From the NCBI RefSeq assembly GCF_000479005.1, contig NZ_AWXC01000051.1:1-64000 (forward strand): DNA of 64,000 nt. The letters run 5' to 3'. This document shows, one piece after another, positions 25,970 to 34,848 of the stretch. This DNA comes from Prevotella sp. BV3P1 (lineage in GTDB: Bacteria > Bacteroidota > Bacteroidia > Bacteroidales > Bacteroidaceae). The notes under the pieces were generated by a model. It was not told where the DNA came from and made no database searches. It worked only from the letters and a program-made list of their open reading frames with translations. Made by a program: the position numbers and the translations under genes. Every line of letters begins with the position of its first letter. Position 1 is the first letter of the stretch.

Positions 25970-26908
25970 TTAAATTAAATATTGTGATGAGATACTCTCA
26001 TTGTTGATTACACGGCGGATGGTTTCTGCAAACATGTCTGCAACAGACAGTTGTTTAATCTTAGAACATCTTTGAGTGTATGGAATGGAGTCTGTAAAGA
26101 CAATCTCTTCAATGGATGAAGCTTGCACTCTTTCTGTAGCCGGACCACTCATGACTGCGTGTGATGCCAGTGCTCTCACGCTGATGGCACCGGCATTCTT
26201 CATGACATCGGCTGCCACGGTGATGGTGCCTGCGGTGTCTATCATGTCATCAATCAAGACAACATTCTTACCTTTGACATCACCAATGATCTGCATGCTT
26301 TCCACTTCATTGGCGCGAGCACGGGTCTTATTGCATAAAACGAGCGGGCATCCAAGGTATTTTGCATACGTATTGGCGCGTTTGGAACCACCAACGTCTG
26401 GAGAAGCAATAACCAGTTGATCTAACTTCAGACTTTGCAGATAGGGGAGCATTACGCCAGATGCATACAGATGATCCACAGGAACGTTGAAAAATCCTTG
26501 AATTTGATCGGCATGGAGATCCATTGTAATGAGGCGGTCAATGCCGGCGCAACTCAACAAGTCGGCAACAAGTTTGGCGCCAATGCTCACTCTTGGTTTG
26601 TCTTTGCGATCTTGTCTTGCCCATCCGAAATAAGGAATTACGGCAATGATGTGTCTTGCCGACGCACGTTTTGCAGCGTCAATCATCAGCAAAAGCTCCA
26701 TCAGGTTATCAGAGTTGGGGAATGTACTTTGAACGAGAAAAACATTCTGTCCACGAATGGATTGTTCGTAGGATACTGCAAATTCACCATCAGAGAATTT
26801 AGTCATGACCAACTTTCCCAATGGGCAATTCAAGCTTGCGCAGATCTTCTCTGCAAGGTATCTCGATTTTGTACCTGAGAAGATTAAAAAAGAGTCTTTG
26901 TCACTCAT
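25970..26908 (-). CDS. prs: Ribose-phosphate pyrophosphokinase
   Basis: Makes PRPP from ribose 5-phosphate and ATP for nucleotide, His, Trp and NAD synthesis. It has 312 residues, a normal class I length. The ATP loop FSDGEFAVSYEQSIRGQ, the flexible-loop region PYFGWARQDRKDKPR, the metal-binding TMDLHADQIQGFF and the PRPP loop VLIDDMIDTAGT are all visible. Transcribed leftward, with the TlpA-like gene behind it. Confidence 0.97.
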   Translation of the reverse strand: MSDKDSFLIFSGTKSRYLAEKICASLNCPLGKLVMTKFSDGEFAVSYEQSIRGQNVFLVQSTFPNSDNLMELLLMIDAAKRASARHIIAVIPYFGWARQDRKDKPRVSIGAKLVADLLSCAGIDRLITMDLHADQIQGFFNVPVDHLYASGVMLPYLQSLKLDQLVIASPDVGGSKRANTYAKYLGCPLVLCNKTRARANEVESMQIIGDVKGKNVVLIDDMIDTAGTITVAADVMKNAGAISVRALASHAVMSGPATERVQASSIEEIVFTDSIPYTQRCSKIKQLSVADMFAETIRRVINNESISSQYLI

Positions 26909-26972
26909 TACTAATTAGCATTTATGATTTATACTGTTATAGAATATTCTTCAGTTGTAAGGATTCTTGTTT

Positions 26973-27581
26973 CTATCCGACAACCTTTCGTAGTTTTTCA
27001 AAGTGTGCCATCAAATCTTTGAAATCCGTCTCATTGTGGATGTCAAACCTACTCCACAAGTCGCCTCTTATTACCACTCCGCCAAAGCCATAATCTTTGG
27101 CAAGCTTCACATTATCTATATTCATGCCTCCCGCGGCATATACATGTCGGTCTATCAGTCCCTTCTTGGCAGCTTCTTCGATTTGTTGCATGTTGAAGTT
27201 GGCTTTATGATTTTCTTCCTCAATGCTGTCGAAGATGTATGTCAAAAAGGTATCATCGGCTTTTTTCTTCGTTTCCTTCAGCAAACTCAAATCTGAGCAA
27301 TTGCGAGTAATCCGTCCCCGATAACCTGCGGGCGGCTGATCGGTTAATTGGTCCAGATGAATTCCTGATAAGTTGTATTCGTTCTTCAGATAATAGTGCT
27401 CGTGAACCGTAATTCTCTTGTGGTACTTTTCGGGTAGCAGTGACAGTAAACGCTCTGAATAAAGGGGTGACGAACCAGGCTTGTGTAAATGCAAGTTGTC
27501 CATTCCTTCATCGAAAAGGGCAGTCAATATTTTGTCTTCTTCCACAAAAAATGTGGATTTAGTCATGATTACGAGCTTCAT
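26973..27581 (-). CDS. ThiE/TenI-like thiamine phosphate synthase family protein
   Basis: A 202-residue TIM-barrel protein starting at 27581 (MKLVIMTKS); upstream codons would overlap the promoter. The segments DNLHLHKPGSS, ITVHEHYYLKNEYNLSGIHL and VYAAGGMNIDNVKLAKDYGFGGVVIRGDLW match the ThiE/TenI barrel, with the phosphate-binding glycine motif at the end. It is isolated from other thiamine genes and no TPP riboswitch is seen upstream. True thiamine phosphate synthase or a TenI-like relative both remain possible. Confidence 0.75.
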   Translation of the reverse strand: MKLVIMTKSTFFVEEDKILTALFDEGMDNLHLHKPGSSPLYSERLLSLLPEKYHKRITVHEHYYLKNEYNLSGIHLDQLTDQPPAGYRGRITRNCSDLSLLKETKKKADDTFLTYIFDSIEEENHKANFNMQQIEEAAKKGLIDRHVYAAGGMNIDNVKLAKDYGFGGVVIRGDLWSRFDIHNETDFKDLMAHFEKLRKVVG

Positions 27582-27602
27582 CACTATTTTGATTTGATGT
27601 TG

Positions 27603-27633
27603 CAAATGTATGAAAATAATATCAAATTAGCAA
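27603..27633 (-). promoter_or_regulatory. Bacteroidota-type promoter for the thiE-like gene
   Basis: On the minus strand TTG (27631-27633), a 20-base spacer and TACATTTG (27603-27610). Its -33 end lies about 20 bases from the divergent nspC -7 box, so the two promoters share a short intergenic space. Confidence 0.65.
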
Positions 27634-27653
27634 TTTTATAAGAAATAAAAAGT

Positions 27654-27661
27654 TACCTTTG
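27654..27661 (+). promoter_or_regulatory. -7 promoter box for nspC
   Basis: TACCTTTG matches TAnnTTTG and ends 24 bases before the ATG at 27686. No good -33 element is seen. It overlaps an in-frame TTG at 27659 and so excludes that codon as the start. Confidence 0.5.
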
Positions 27662-27685
27662 CCCAGAAATACATATCTAGGAAAC

Positions 27686-28855
27686 ATGAAAGTTGACGCG
27701 AGAACATTTGATAACATAAGGAAACCCATCTATATTCTTGAAGAAACAAAACTGAGACGAAATCTTCAGCTAATCAGCAGTGTAGCCGATAGAGCCGGGG
27801 TGGAGATTATTTTGGCGTTTAAGGCCTATGCCTTGTGGAAAACTTTTCCGGTCTTTTGCGAGTATATTCACAGTACAACAGCCAGCTCACTGAATGAAGC
27901 CTTGTTGGGTTTTCACAAATTTGGCGCTCCTACTCATACTTATTCTCCTGCCTATGTGGAAGACGAGATTGAAGAGATAGCCCGTATGTCAAGCCATCTC
28001 ACGTTTAATTCCCTATCACAATTGGAACGTTTCGGGCAAACTGTCAAAAGCGTGAATCCATCCGTTAATGTGGGCTTGCGTATCAATCCAGAATATTCTG
28101 AGGTGGGTACCGACCTGTATAACCCTTGTGCGCCTGGTACAAGATTTGGCGTAACGGCTAATAAACTACCTTGCGAGTTGCCTTCTGGGGTCACTGGATT
28201 TCATTGTCATTGTCATTGTGAAAGCGGTGCTGATGTGTTTCAGCGAACGCTTGCGCATATTGAAGAGAGGTTTTCTCCATGGTTTTCGCAAATCAAGTGG
28301 ATTAATTTCGGCGGTGGCCACTTGATGACGCGCAAGGATTATGATATCGATTTGTTGGTACAAACACTTCTTGATTTCAAGAAAAAATACCCTCATTTGA
28401 AAGTTATCTTGGAGCCTGGCAGCGCTTTTGCGTGGCAAACGGGTCCGTTGGTGTCGCAGGTTGTTGATGTAGTAGAAGATCATGGCATCCGAACGGCTAT
28501 CCTCAACGTGAGTTTTACATGTCACATGCCCGACTGTTTGGAAATGCCGTACATGCCAACGGTGCGGTTTGCCAATATCGTTGACGCGAAAGAACACATA
28601 TCATCCAAGGCACATATATATAGATTAGGTGGAAACTCGTGCCTCAGTGGCGACTACATGGGTTCCTGGCGCTTTGACCATGAACTGCAGATAGGTGAAA
28701 ACATCATTTTTGAAGATATGATGCACTACACTACGGTCAAGACCAATATGTTCAATGGAGTGGGGCATCCGGCGATAGGATTCTTGCGTCAGGATGGCGA
28801 ATTAGAGGTGTTGCGCGAGTATACTTTTGACGATTACGCAGCTAGGATGGATTGA
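27686..28855 (+). CDS. nspC: Carboxynorspermidine decarboxylase
   Basis: PLP-dependent fold III decarboxylase that makes norspermidine or spermidine from the carboxy form, in the alternative polyamine pathway used by Bacteroidota and Vibrio. It has 389 residues from the ATG at 27686. The PLP lysine is in LAFKAYALW; the conserved HCHCHCESGADVF, WINFGGGH, LEPGSAFAW and the C-terminal GNSCLSGDYMGSW with the catalytic cysteine are present. The partner carboxynorspermidine dehydrogenase is not adjacent in the window. Confidence 0.95.
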   Translation: MKVDARTFDNIRKPIYILEETKLRRNLQLISSVADRAGVEIILAFKAYALWKTFPVFCEYIHSTTASSLNEALLGFHKFGAPTHTYSPAYVEDEIEEIARMSSHLTFNSLSQLERFGQTVKSVNPSVNVGLRINPEYSEVGTDLYNPCAPGTRFGVTANKLPCELPSGVTGFHCHCHCESGADVFQRTLAHIEERFSPWFSQIKWINFGGGHLMTRKDYDIDLLVQTLLDFKKKYPHLKVILEPGSAFAWQTGPLVSQVVDVVEDHGIRTAILNVSFTCHMPDCLEMPYMPTVRFANIVDAKEHISSKAHIYRLGGNSCLSGDYMGSWRFDHELQIGENIIFEDMMHYTTVKTNMFNGVGHPAIGFLRQDGELEVLREYTFDDYAARMD

Positions 28856-28963
28856 AGAAATAGCAAACTGTTCAGAAAAAAATGATGATTTTGTTTGTAC
28901 AGTCAGAAAAAAGCATTACCTTTGCACAGCATTTGGAGAAATGTCCCTTGCATAAGGGTTGAT

Positions 28964-29036
28964 GCGGCAATAGCTCAGTTGGTAGAGCACAACCTTGCCA
29001 AGGTTGGGGTCGCGAGTTCAAGTCTCGTTTGCCGCT
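28964..29036 (+). tRNA. tRNA-Gly (anticodon GCC), copy 1
   Basis: A 73-nt cloverleaf. The acceptor GCGGCAA pairs with TTGCCGC, the discriminator is T as usual for Gly, and the anticodon stem CAACC/GGTTG surrounds TTGCCAA. Identical to the copy at 29294. First of a four-tRNA cluster. Confidence 0.97.
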
Positions 29037-29077
29037 CTCGTTCTGAATAAAACCAATAGGGTAATTTTACCCAACTT

Positions 29078-29159
29078 GCCCAGGTGGCGGAATTGGTAGA
29101 CGCGCACGTTTCAGGTGCGTGTGTTTAACAACGTGCAGGTTCGATCCCTGTTCTGGGCA
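29078..29159 (+). tRNA. tRNA-Leu (anticodon CAG)
   Basis: An 82-nt class II tRNA with a long variable arm. The acceptor GCCCAGG pairs with TCTGGGC, the discriminator is A, and the anticodon loop TTCAGGT gives CAG for CUG codons. Confidence 0.96.
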
Positions 29160-29186
29160 CTTTTATTCAGGATGGTAACAAATGTT

Positions 29187-29270
29187 GGAGAGGTGGCGGA
29201 ATTGGTAGACGCGCTACTTTGAGGGGGTAGTGAAAATTGCTTCGTGGGAGTTCGAGTCTCCTCCTCTTCA
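29187..29270 (+). tRNA. tRNA-Leu (anticodon GAG)
   Basis: An 84-nt class II tRNA. The acceptor GGAGAGG pairs with CCTCTTC with one G-T pair, the discriminator is A, and the anticodon loop TTGAGGG gives GAG for CUC and CUU codons. The variable arm is AAAATTGCTTCG-like, as expected for leucine. Confidence 0.95.
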
Positions 29271-29293
29271 CGTTTTGTTGATATTATATTGAT

Positions 29294-29366
29294 GCGGCAA
29301 TAGCTCAGTTGGTAGAGCACAACCTTGCCAAGGTTGGGGTCGCGAGTTCAAGTCTCGTTTGCCGCT
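29294..29366 (+). tRNA. tRNA-Gly (anticodon GCC), copy 2
   Basis: Identical over all 73 bases to the copy at 28964. Last of the cluster; the next protein gene starts 28 bases downstream. Confidence 0.97.
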
Positions 29367-29393
29367 CTTTTTTTCAGAGAAACATACTCATTC

Positions 29394-29948
29394 ATGAATT
29401 TATATTTAAGATATTTTGATCGTGAGACATTAGTCTATAATGTTGAAGAAGCCTTAGAATTTTTGCGTTCTATACCCGAAATAGTGGTAGACATGGATTT
29501 GGAAGCAGACATCCGCGATTACGTTGCCAGTGATGTTTATTATCCAAAACGCTATAAGGTTCGACCACGTGTATATTTCATTATCATCAAAACCACGGCA
29601 GAGACGATGCTTGATTTTAAGGAAAAAAAGGCGTTACATCAGTCTAATCAGCCGTCGGGTTCCATTGACAAGCGGGATATAGCCGCGACGGTCATGACGC
29701 GTTTGACCGAAGTTCATGAAGGGTGGTATGAAGGTTCGCTCGATTTCAAGAGGGTAGTCATGATTCCATCCACCGGCAAGCATGAGTATAGAGATACGCA
29801 GTTTGTCGCTCAATGCAAGGCCAATTCCGGACAAGATTGTTACAATCGTATTGTCGACTATCTCAAAGATCGCGTTGATGGTCGTTCTCAGTTTCCTTCT
29901 GCAAAAGGCAAGAATTTCCATTTCAAGTATTTAGGGAAGTGGAAATAG
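29394..29948 (+). CDS. Conserved hypothetical protein
   Basis: A 184-residue soluble protein starting at 29394 (MNLYLRYFDRETLVYN); upstream codons in frame overlap the tRNA-Gly gene and are excluded. I do not recognise a functional domain. Visible features are an N-terminal YFDRETLVYNVEEALEFL, KRYKVRPRVYFIIIKT and a basic C-terminal GKNFHFKYLGKWK. It lies just upstream of ssb and in the same direction, with a 28-base gap, which hints at cotranscription with the replication and membrane genes that follow. Confidence 0.75.
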   Translation: MNLYLRYFDRETLVYNVEEALEFLRSIPEIVVDMDLEADIRDYVASDVYYPKRYKVRPRVYFIIIKTTAETMLDFKEKKALHQSNQPSGSIDKRDIAATVMTRLTEVHEGWYEGSLDFKRVVMIPSTGKHEYRDTQFVAQCKANSGQDCYNRIVDYLKDRVDGRSQFPSAKGKNFHFKYLGKWK

Positions 29949-29976
29949 TTCATTCTTAATCATATAGTACATCCTC

Positions 29977-30399
29977 ATGAATAAAGTAATGCTCATCGGT
30001 AATGTTGGCAAAGATCCAGAAGTAAGGTATTTTGAGGCCGATCAAGCGGTTGCTCAGCTAACGCTTGCAACGACAGAGCGCGGCTATACGTTGCAAAATG
30101 GAACCCGGGTTCCAGATCATACTGATTGGCATAACATTGTGTTTTATCGCGGTTTGGCCAAGGTTGTCGAAAAATACGTCCATAAAGGTGACAAACTGTA
30201 TGTAGAAGGGCGTCTTAGATATCGGACATACGATGACCAACGTGGTATCAAACGATATGTCACTGAGGTGCTGGCTGATAACATGGAACTGCTTTCCCCT
30301 AAGCGTGGCACCTCGTCAGAAGCGGAAGATAAAACAGAGATGAGTGGTTCTTCAGAGACGACCACTCCGACAAATGACACAACTAAACTACCCTTTTGA
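29977..30399 (+). CDS. ssb: Single-stranded DNA-binding protein
   Basis: A 140-residue SSB with one OB fold: MNKVMLIGNVGKDPEVRYF, a central DWHNIVFYRGLAKVVEKYV and YVEGRLRYRTYDDQRG. A short disordered Ser/Thr/Asp-rich tail follows. The tail ends in KLPF, a clear form of the acidic-hydrophobic tip (consensus DDDIPF) that binds repair partners. Its stop overlaps the gldE start by 4 bases. Confidence 0.96.
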   Translation: MNKVMLIGNVGKDPEVRYFEADQAVAQLTLATTERGYTLQNGTRVPDHTDWHNIVFYRGLAKVVEKYVHKGDKLYVEGRLRYRTYDDQRGIKRYVTEVLADNMELLSPKRGTSSEAEDKTEMSGSSETTTPTNDTTKLPF

Positions 30400-31748
30400 A
30401 ATTGGATATCTCCACGATCTCTTCTTCTTTATCAGATGTCACCTTTCAGACTCCAACAGTAGGTGTCATCTTTGCAGCCGTTTTGGCGGCTCTTTTGTTG
30501 CTGGCCTCTGGCTTTGCAAGCGGTTCTGAAATAGCATTTTTCAGTCTTTCTCCTACTGATTTAGCTGCATTGGACGGTGAAAGGAACGTCCGTGACCGCA
30601 AGATTCAAATGCTGCGTGATGACAATCAACGAACGCTGGCTACCATTCTGATTACCAACAACTTTGTCAATGTCACCATCATCATGCTGTGCAACTATGT
30701 GTTTGGTTCGCTATTTCATTTTGGACCAAAGGCATATTGGCTGCAATTTCTCACCATCACGGTGTTGTTGACGTTCTTGTTATTGCTTTTTGGTGAAATC
30801 ATGCCCAAGGTTTACAGCCGTCAAAACCCCTTGAAGTTCTGCAGAAACAGTGTCAATGGCATCTTGTTCTTCCGAAAATTGTTTTGGCCTATCGAGAATG
30901 TCTTGCTGCGAAGTGGAGTGATAGCCGAGCGGGTCATACAGAAGCAAAACCATGTCCTCAGCGTTGATGATTTGGAACAGGCTTTGGAATTGACAGACAA
31001 GGAAGACATCAAAGACGAACAGAGCATGCTGCAGGGCATTATCCGTTTTGGTGATGAGACGGCAAAAGAAGTGATGACGCCACGAAAAGACATAGTTGAC
31101 ATAGACATTCATTCTAATTTTAATGAAGTCATGCAGTGCATCATCAAAAACAATTATAGTCGCATTCCCGTGTATCAGGACAATGATGACAATATTCGCG
31201 GTGTCTTGTACATCAAGGATTTGCTCCCTCATCTCAACAAGCCTGCCGCTTTTCGTTGGCAGAGTCTCATCAGACCAGCCTACTTCGTACCTGGCACGAA
31301 GAAGATTGATGACTTGATGACTGAGTTTCAGGAGAATAAAGTTCACATTGCCATCGTTGTTGATGAGTTTGGTGGTACGTGTGGATTGATTACCTTGGAA
31401 GACATTCTGGAAGAAATTGTCGGAGAAATCAATGATGAGTATGATGAGGAAGAACGCACATTTTCTAAATTAAACGAAAATACGTACCTGTTTGAAGGTA
31501 AGACCCCATTGTCCGATTTCTTCAAAATCTTAGACATCCATGATGATGAGTTCAGTGATGTGCAGGGTGATGCCGACTCTTTGGCTGGATTGCTGTTAGA
31601 GATGAAGGGCGATTTTCTTCATCTTCACGAGAAAATCAGCTATAAGAATTATACTTTTGAGATTGTGGGAATCGAGGAGAGGCGTATCAGTCAGGTGAAA
31701 TTGGTAGTCCATCCCATTGTTACAGATGGGAATGAAGTAAACGAATAA
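30396..31748 (+). CDS. gldE: Gliding motility-associated GldE (CorC/HlyC-type)
   Basis: A 450-residue membrane protein of the hemolysin/CorC family, usual in Bacteroidota beside ssb. It has an N-terminal DUF21/CNNM domain with several membrane segments (ALLLLASGFASGSEIAFFSLSP and others). Two CBS domains follow at about 200-330 (VMTPRKDIVDID, VDEFGGTCGLITLEDILEEIVGEI), then a C-terminal CorC_HlyC domain. The start appears to be a TTG overlapping the ssb stop, since no ATG occurs near the usual N-terminus. In non-gliding organisms the role is unclear, perhaps ion transport. Confidence 0.9.
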   Translation: MKLDISTISSSLSDVTFQTPTVGVIFAAVLAALLLLASGFASGSEIAFFSLSPTDLAALDGERNVRDRKIQMLRDDNQRTLATILITNNFVNVTIIMLCNYVFGSLFHFGPKAYWLQFLTITVLLTFLLLLFGEIMPKVYSRQNPLKFCRNSVNGILFFRKLFWPIENVLLRSGVIAERVIQKQNHVLSVDDLEQALELTDKEDIKDEQSMLQGIIRFGDETAKEVMTPRKDIVDIDIHSNFNEVMQCIIKNNYSRIPVYQDNDDNIRGVLYIKDLLPHLNKPAAFRWQSLIRPAYFVPGTKKIDDLMTEFQENKVHIAIVVDEFGGTCGLITLEDILEEIVGEINDEYDEEERTFSKLNENTYLFEGKTPLSDFFKILDIHDDEFSDVQGDADSLAGLLLEMKGDFLHLHEKISYKNYTFEIVGIEERRISQVKLVVHPIVTDGNEVNE

Positions 31749-31750
31749 CA

Positions 31751-32344
31751 ATGCCCCTCCTCAGTATTAGCCAGTTGACAAAGGATGTGAAACTTGGACT
31801 GTGGAAGATTGATGAGTCCATAGATGAGTTTCTGTCTGCCTATCCACACCTTGAACAAGTTGTTTCCAGTTATCGTCATTTAGAGCTCAAGCGCCAAAAA
31901 ATGGCGGTCTACACTTTGTTGTATGCCTTGAATGGCAACCGTCAAGTCGTCATCAATCATGATTCTCATGGCAAACCTTTACTGCAAGATTATCATATTA
32001 GTATCAGTGATACAGCGGGTTATGTAGCCGTTATTTTGAGTAGAACGAAAGAAGTGGCCGTCGATATCGAGTATTACAGTAACCGAGTGGACCGCATAGC
32101 CAAGCGTTTTCTTCGTGATGATGAAGTGGCTGGCACCACAGAGAGCCGGCTCATCCATTGGAGTGCCAAGGAAACGGTGTTCAAATACTTCTCCGCACAC
32201 CGGTTACAATATGCGGACATGCGACTGTATCCATTCCAAGTGGCCAGTGAAGGGTGTGTCAACGTCGACAATTTGAAGGTCAACCAGACAGTTCCCGTTT
32301 ATTATCATCTCAACGACAGGTATGTTTTAACCTACACCTACTAA
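31751..32344 (+). CDS. 4'-phosphopantetheinyl transferase superfamily protein
   Basis: A 197-residue PPTase-like enzyme that would transfer phosphopantetheine from CoA to a carrier protein. The metal-binding motif VAVDIEYY (about residue 98-105) and the second motif WSAKETVFKYF (about 138-148) are both present and in order. The gene starts 2 bases after gldE, so ssb, gldE and this gene form an operon. It is the last recognisable core-chromosome gene before the accessory region. Confidence 0.88.
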   Translation: MPLLSISQLTKDVKLGLWKIDESIDEFLSAYPHLEQVVSSYRHLELKRQKMAVYTLLYALNGNRQVVINHDSHGKPLLQDYHISISDTAGYVAVILSRTKEVAVDIEYYSNRVDRIAKRFLRDDEVAGTTESRLIHWSAKETVFKYFSAHRLQYADMRLYPFQVASEGCVNVDNLKVNQTVPVYYHLNDRYVLTYTY

Positions 32345-32665
32345 CCTGAGTTATGATAAGAATGTTCTGTTCTCGATATCTTTCCTAAGGGCATAAATAT
32401 ATTTCCTTTATCTTGAGATAGCAGTTATCAAAAAAATTCCATCAAAATCTGATATATGATTCCAACACTATGAAACTGTTATTGGAGAGTAGCTCGGGAA
32501 ACAAATCCCAAATGTGCTCCCGCATAAAAGTAATAGAAGTGAATGTAGTCGGCAGATTACAAAATATATACCGCACAAAAGAAACGCCGAGGGCTTGACT
32601 GTGGACTGCAAGAAAAAATATGGTAAGCAATTGCAGGCTATCAAAGAAAATTATCGTATCTTTGA
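32345..32665. other. AT-rich gene-free interval, start of the accessory region
   Basis: No supported gene. A short open frame 32514-32708 exists, but its codon use and composition are unconvincing. The drop in GC content begins here and continues to about 37 kb, marking the boundary between core genes and the decayed toxin region. Confidence 0.5.
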
Positions 32666-32919
32666 CATCCCTTACAACGCGGTAAGGCTAATAAAGGAAA
32701 GGACATAAGAGAGAACGTTATTTCTTCTACGGTTACTGGGGCTGTGGCGGGCAATTTAAAGATAAAAGGCTTTATAATGATTCTAAAGCAACAATAAGCA
32801 CATTGACCAAGAAAATGACAGCTAACCCAATAACTGGAAGGATGGCTGGAGTTTTAACAAAACGAGAGCGAAAAGCTTTGAAATCTGCCATATCTGATTA
32901 TAAGAGTAATCTCTGTTAG
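32666..32919 (+). pseudogene. Frameshifted toxin-tail remnant
   Basis: A fragment with two good frames joined by a frameshift near 32,750. The first reads GKANKGKDIRENVISSTVTGAVAGN, typical of the Gly/Ala-rich linker near the C-terminus of polymorphic toxins. The second reads FKDKRLYNDSKATISTLTKK...KSAISDYKSNLC and ends with a stop at 32919. No start codon, so it is a tail only. It is followed 61 bases later by a small two-helix membrane protein gene, the arrangement expected of a displaced toxin tip and its immunity gene. The toxin activity cannot be told. Confidence 0.5.
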
Positions 32920-32980
32920 GAAATAGGTTCAAATGCTGGAGTTAGTTTTGCTTCTAATCGTGTTCAAAATAGAAATAATA

Positions 32981-33406
32981 ATGGAAAGAAAAAGAATTAA
33001 TATAATATTATTTTCTTTAGGTATTCTGTGTATAATTTGTTTTAGTATGATTGCTTATTTTATTTTAACAGATTGGTATGTTAGAGTAAATGGGCAATTG
33101 ATTAACGCAGAAGTTATTGCTATAAGTGGACGCGTATCCAGACCTGTTGGAAGCGCGACTGTAAAAATAGGAAATCAATTCTATGATGCAGGTAGTATAA
33201 ATAGTTCTATTTCCATAGGAGATTCTATTCTTGTTCGCTATTCAACCAAGGGATATAGTGTTGTACAAGAAAAAGTAAATCCGTACATATACATCTTCTA
33301 TATGTTCTTAGATTTAATCTTAATTTACTTGGGATTATTACTAGTAAAAGAATCTTTTAAAAGACGAAAGATATGGGAGTATTTAATTGACATAGAAACT
33401 CCCTAA
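32981..33406 (+). CDS. Small membrane protein, DUF3592-like topology
   Basis: A 141-residue protein starting at 32981 (MERKRINIILFSLG). A first membrane helix spans roughly residues 7-30, an extracytoplasmic beta-rich stretch of about 65 residues follows (NAEVIAISGRVSRPVGSATVKIGNQFYD), then a second helix (IYIFYMFLDLILIYLGLLLV) and a basic tail. This is the topology of DUF3592-type proteins, which recur as putative immunity proteins next to polymorphic toxins. It sits directly behind the toxin remnant at 32,666. Function is inferred from context only. Confidence 0.55.
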   Translation: MERKRINIILFSLGILCIICFSMIAYFILTDWYVRVNGQLINAEVIAISGRVSRPVGSATVKIGNQFYDAGSINSSISIGDSILVRYSTKGYSVVQEKVNPYIYIFYMFLDLILIYLGLLLVKESFKRRKIWEYLIDIETP

Positions 33407-33507
33407 TTCTTAAATCAAGGAAAAAGTAATAATGTTATGAAAGTTTCTGGGTTATTGAAGATTTTCAATAACACAAACCTTTAATTAACTTTTGACACAC
33501 TCTAAAA

Positions 33508-34338
33508 ATGAAGAAGTCCTTATCTTTGATGTTGTATGTATTTATGTGCAGCTGTTGTCTTGGCTCTTCGAGAGTCTCATTGAATTATAAAAATGATGAA
33601 TCAACAGACGCACTAGAAGTAAAGTATCCAATCTGTAGTCCTCTAAATTCTGAAGATAATGAACTAACAGATTCTATAACAACTAATTTTTCTCAGAGCA
33701 ATGTAACATATTATGGTATCCGGATTTGGCCCCAAGACGAAGAATACTACCAGAAAAGTGTAGAAAACAGGTTGTATCTTGTGTTAGGGATTAATGATAC
33801 GTTGGTAGTTATATCCGATAACCCAATATTTTTTGAGGCGAATATATTATCAATAAGATCAAAAAGTAGAGCAAGGAAGGTATATTCAAGGTACAATCTT
33901 AATTTTGACAATGATCTTCCAATAGGATTTTATGCCACATCTTCATCTGATACTCTTATTTATGAAAAAATACCAATAAAATCTGCTCCGTATCAATTGT
34001 CCAAGGGTATATTGAAGACAAATAGGTTAATTGATCTCCCCATATATGTGGGTATGCCTATCAAAGTGCTAAATAGAAAAGTGGGGATAGAGGGAATAAT
34101 CCCACTTGAAACCTTAACAGAGTATAAGGTAATGTGCGTCATACATCCAGAAGCGGTTCGCTCTCTTTGGGTAGATAAACAATATATCCAATCATTGAAG
34201 CAGTTAAGTCACTGTGATATAACAATGATCATATTAAAATTAAAAGATAACAAGATTGATACCATTGAGTTTACCAATTTTGGGAAATATAAAATGACGG
34301 ATGGAATGAGCGTAACATCATATTTAAAATTTAGATAA
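33508..34338 (+). CDS. Hypothetical lipoprotein-like exported protein
   Basis: A 276-residue protein of unknown function. The N-terminus MKKSLSLMLYVFMCSCC looks like a lipoprotein signal with cysteines at 14, 16 and 17. The rest is beta-rich with no recognised domain (SNVTYYGIRIWPQDEEYYQ, GMPIKVLNRKVGIEGIIP). Low GC, like its neighbours. It lies within the toxin-cassette region and may be an immunity or accessory protein, but nothing in the sequence proves it. A toxin-tail-like reading frame begins across its stop codon. Confidence 0.6.
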   Translation: MKKSLSLMLYVFMCSCCLGSSRVSLNYKNDESTDALEVKYPICSPLNSEDNELTDSITTNFSQSNVTYYGIRIWPQDEEYYQKSVENRLYLVLGINDTLVVISDNPIFFEANILSIRSKSRARKVYSRYNLNFDNDLPIGFYATSSSDTLIYEKIPIKSAPYQLSKGILKTNRLIDLPIYVGMPIKVLNRKVGIEGIIPLETLTEYKVMCVIHPEAVRSLWVDKQYIQSLKQLSHCDITMIILKLKDNKIDTIEFTNFGKYKMTDGMSVTSYLKFR

Positions 34339-34581
34339 TGCGGTAATGGCCAAAAGACGTAAAGAAATTCCAGTAAGCGAAAGAACTGTTATTTTGAAAG
34401 GATTATGAAAATGAAAAAAACATTACCCGTTGGCGGAATTAAATATTGAATAAGATGGGTAATGCTTCAAATCGGGAGTTATTGAAATAATCATCTGATT
34501 ATCAATGTTATTTTTAAAAGATTAGGCATAAAGGCAGGGATAAATTCTCTGCCTTTTGCTATCATTGCAAGAAAACGATGA
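34334..34581 (+). pseudogene. Decayed coding remnants containing repeat R1
   Basis: Two short open tails are seen. 34334-34408 reads DNAVMAKRRKEIPVSERTV and stops. About 34,495-34,581 reads NNHLIINVIFKRLGIKAGIN followed by SLPFAIIARKR and a stop. The second is nearly the same peptide as in the remnant at 35,726, and DNAVM is shared as well. Stops and frameshifts separate the pieces. These are leftovers of a repeated protein end, not a gene in use. Confidence 0.45.
34457..34560 (+). repeat. Repeat R1 (about 105 bp, first of three related copies)
   Basis: Closely similar to R2 (35746-35850) across its whole length and to R3 (38626-38670) over its first 45 bases. All three contain ATAATCATCTGATTAT, itself a perfect 7-bp palindrome around TC. 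R1 ends with a GGCAGGGA/TCTCTGCC hairpin followed by TTTT. Confidence 0.8.
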
Positions 34582-34848
34582 CCAATGAGAAATTTTAGAA
34601 ACTTCATGCTCCAGGTTGGAAGTTATGTTCAATGTCCGCATTGCAATTCAATGGAACTCGCTAAAAGTGTGAAGAATAGTATGAGCATAAAAGGGCGAAA
34701 GCAATAAATTGGAATGAATGACGTTAAATAGTTGATAACCATAAACAATAAGAAGTTATGATTGAATTTAAAATAGGCCTCCAAATGCAACCTATATCGG
34801 TAGTATGCTGAAGGTGTTCAATGGTTTGAATCTTCTGCAGATAATTAT
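34582..34848. other. Gene-free interval with fragmentary frames
   Basis: A 40-codon frame from about 34,587 (MRNFRNFMLQVGSY, VQCPHCNSMELAK) resembles the zinc-ribbon start of an IS1-type InsA protein, but nothing follows that would support a transposase. The rest holds no gene. The true start of the next coding fragment is missing because a stop codon (34801-34803) interrupts it. Confidence 0.35.

Noticed and set aside
32514-32708. 64-codon frame upstream of the first toxin remnant
   Set aside because: No homologous pattern, and its last part overlaps the better coding frame of the toxin tail.
34582-34710. IS1-type InsA gene
   Set aside because: Only a CPHCN zinc-ribbon-like piece of about 40 codons; no InsB frame, no inverted ends.
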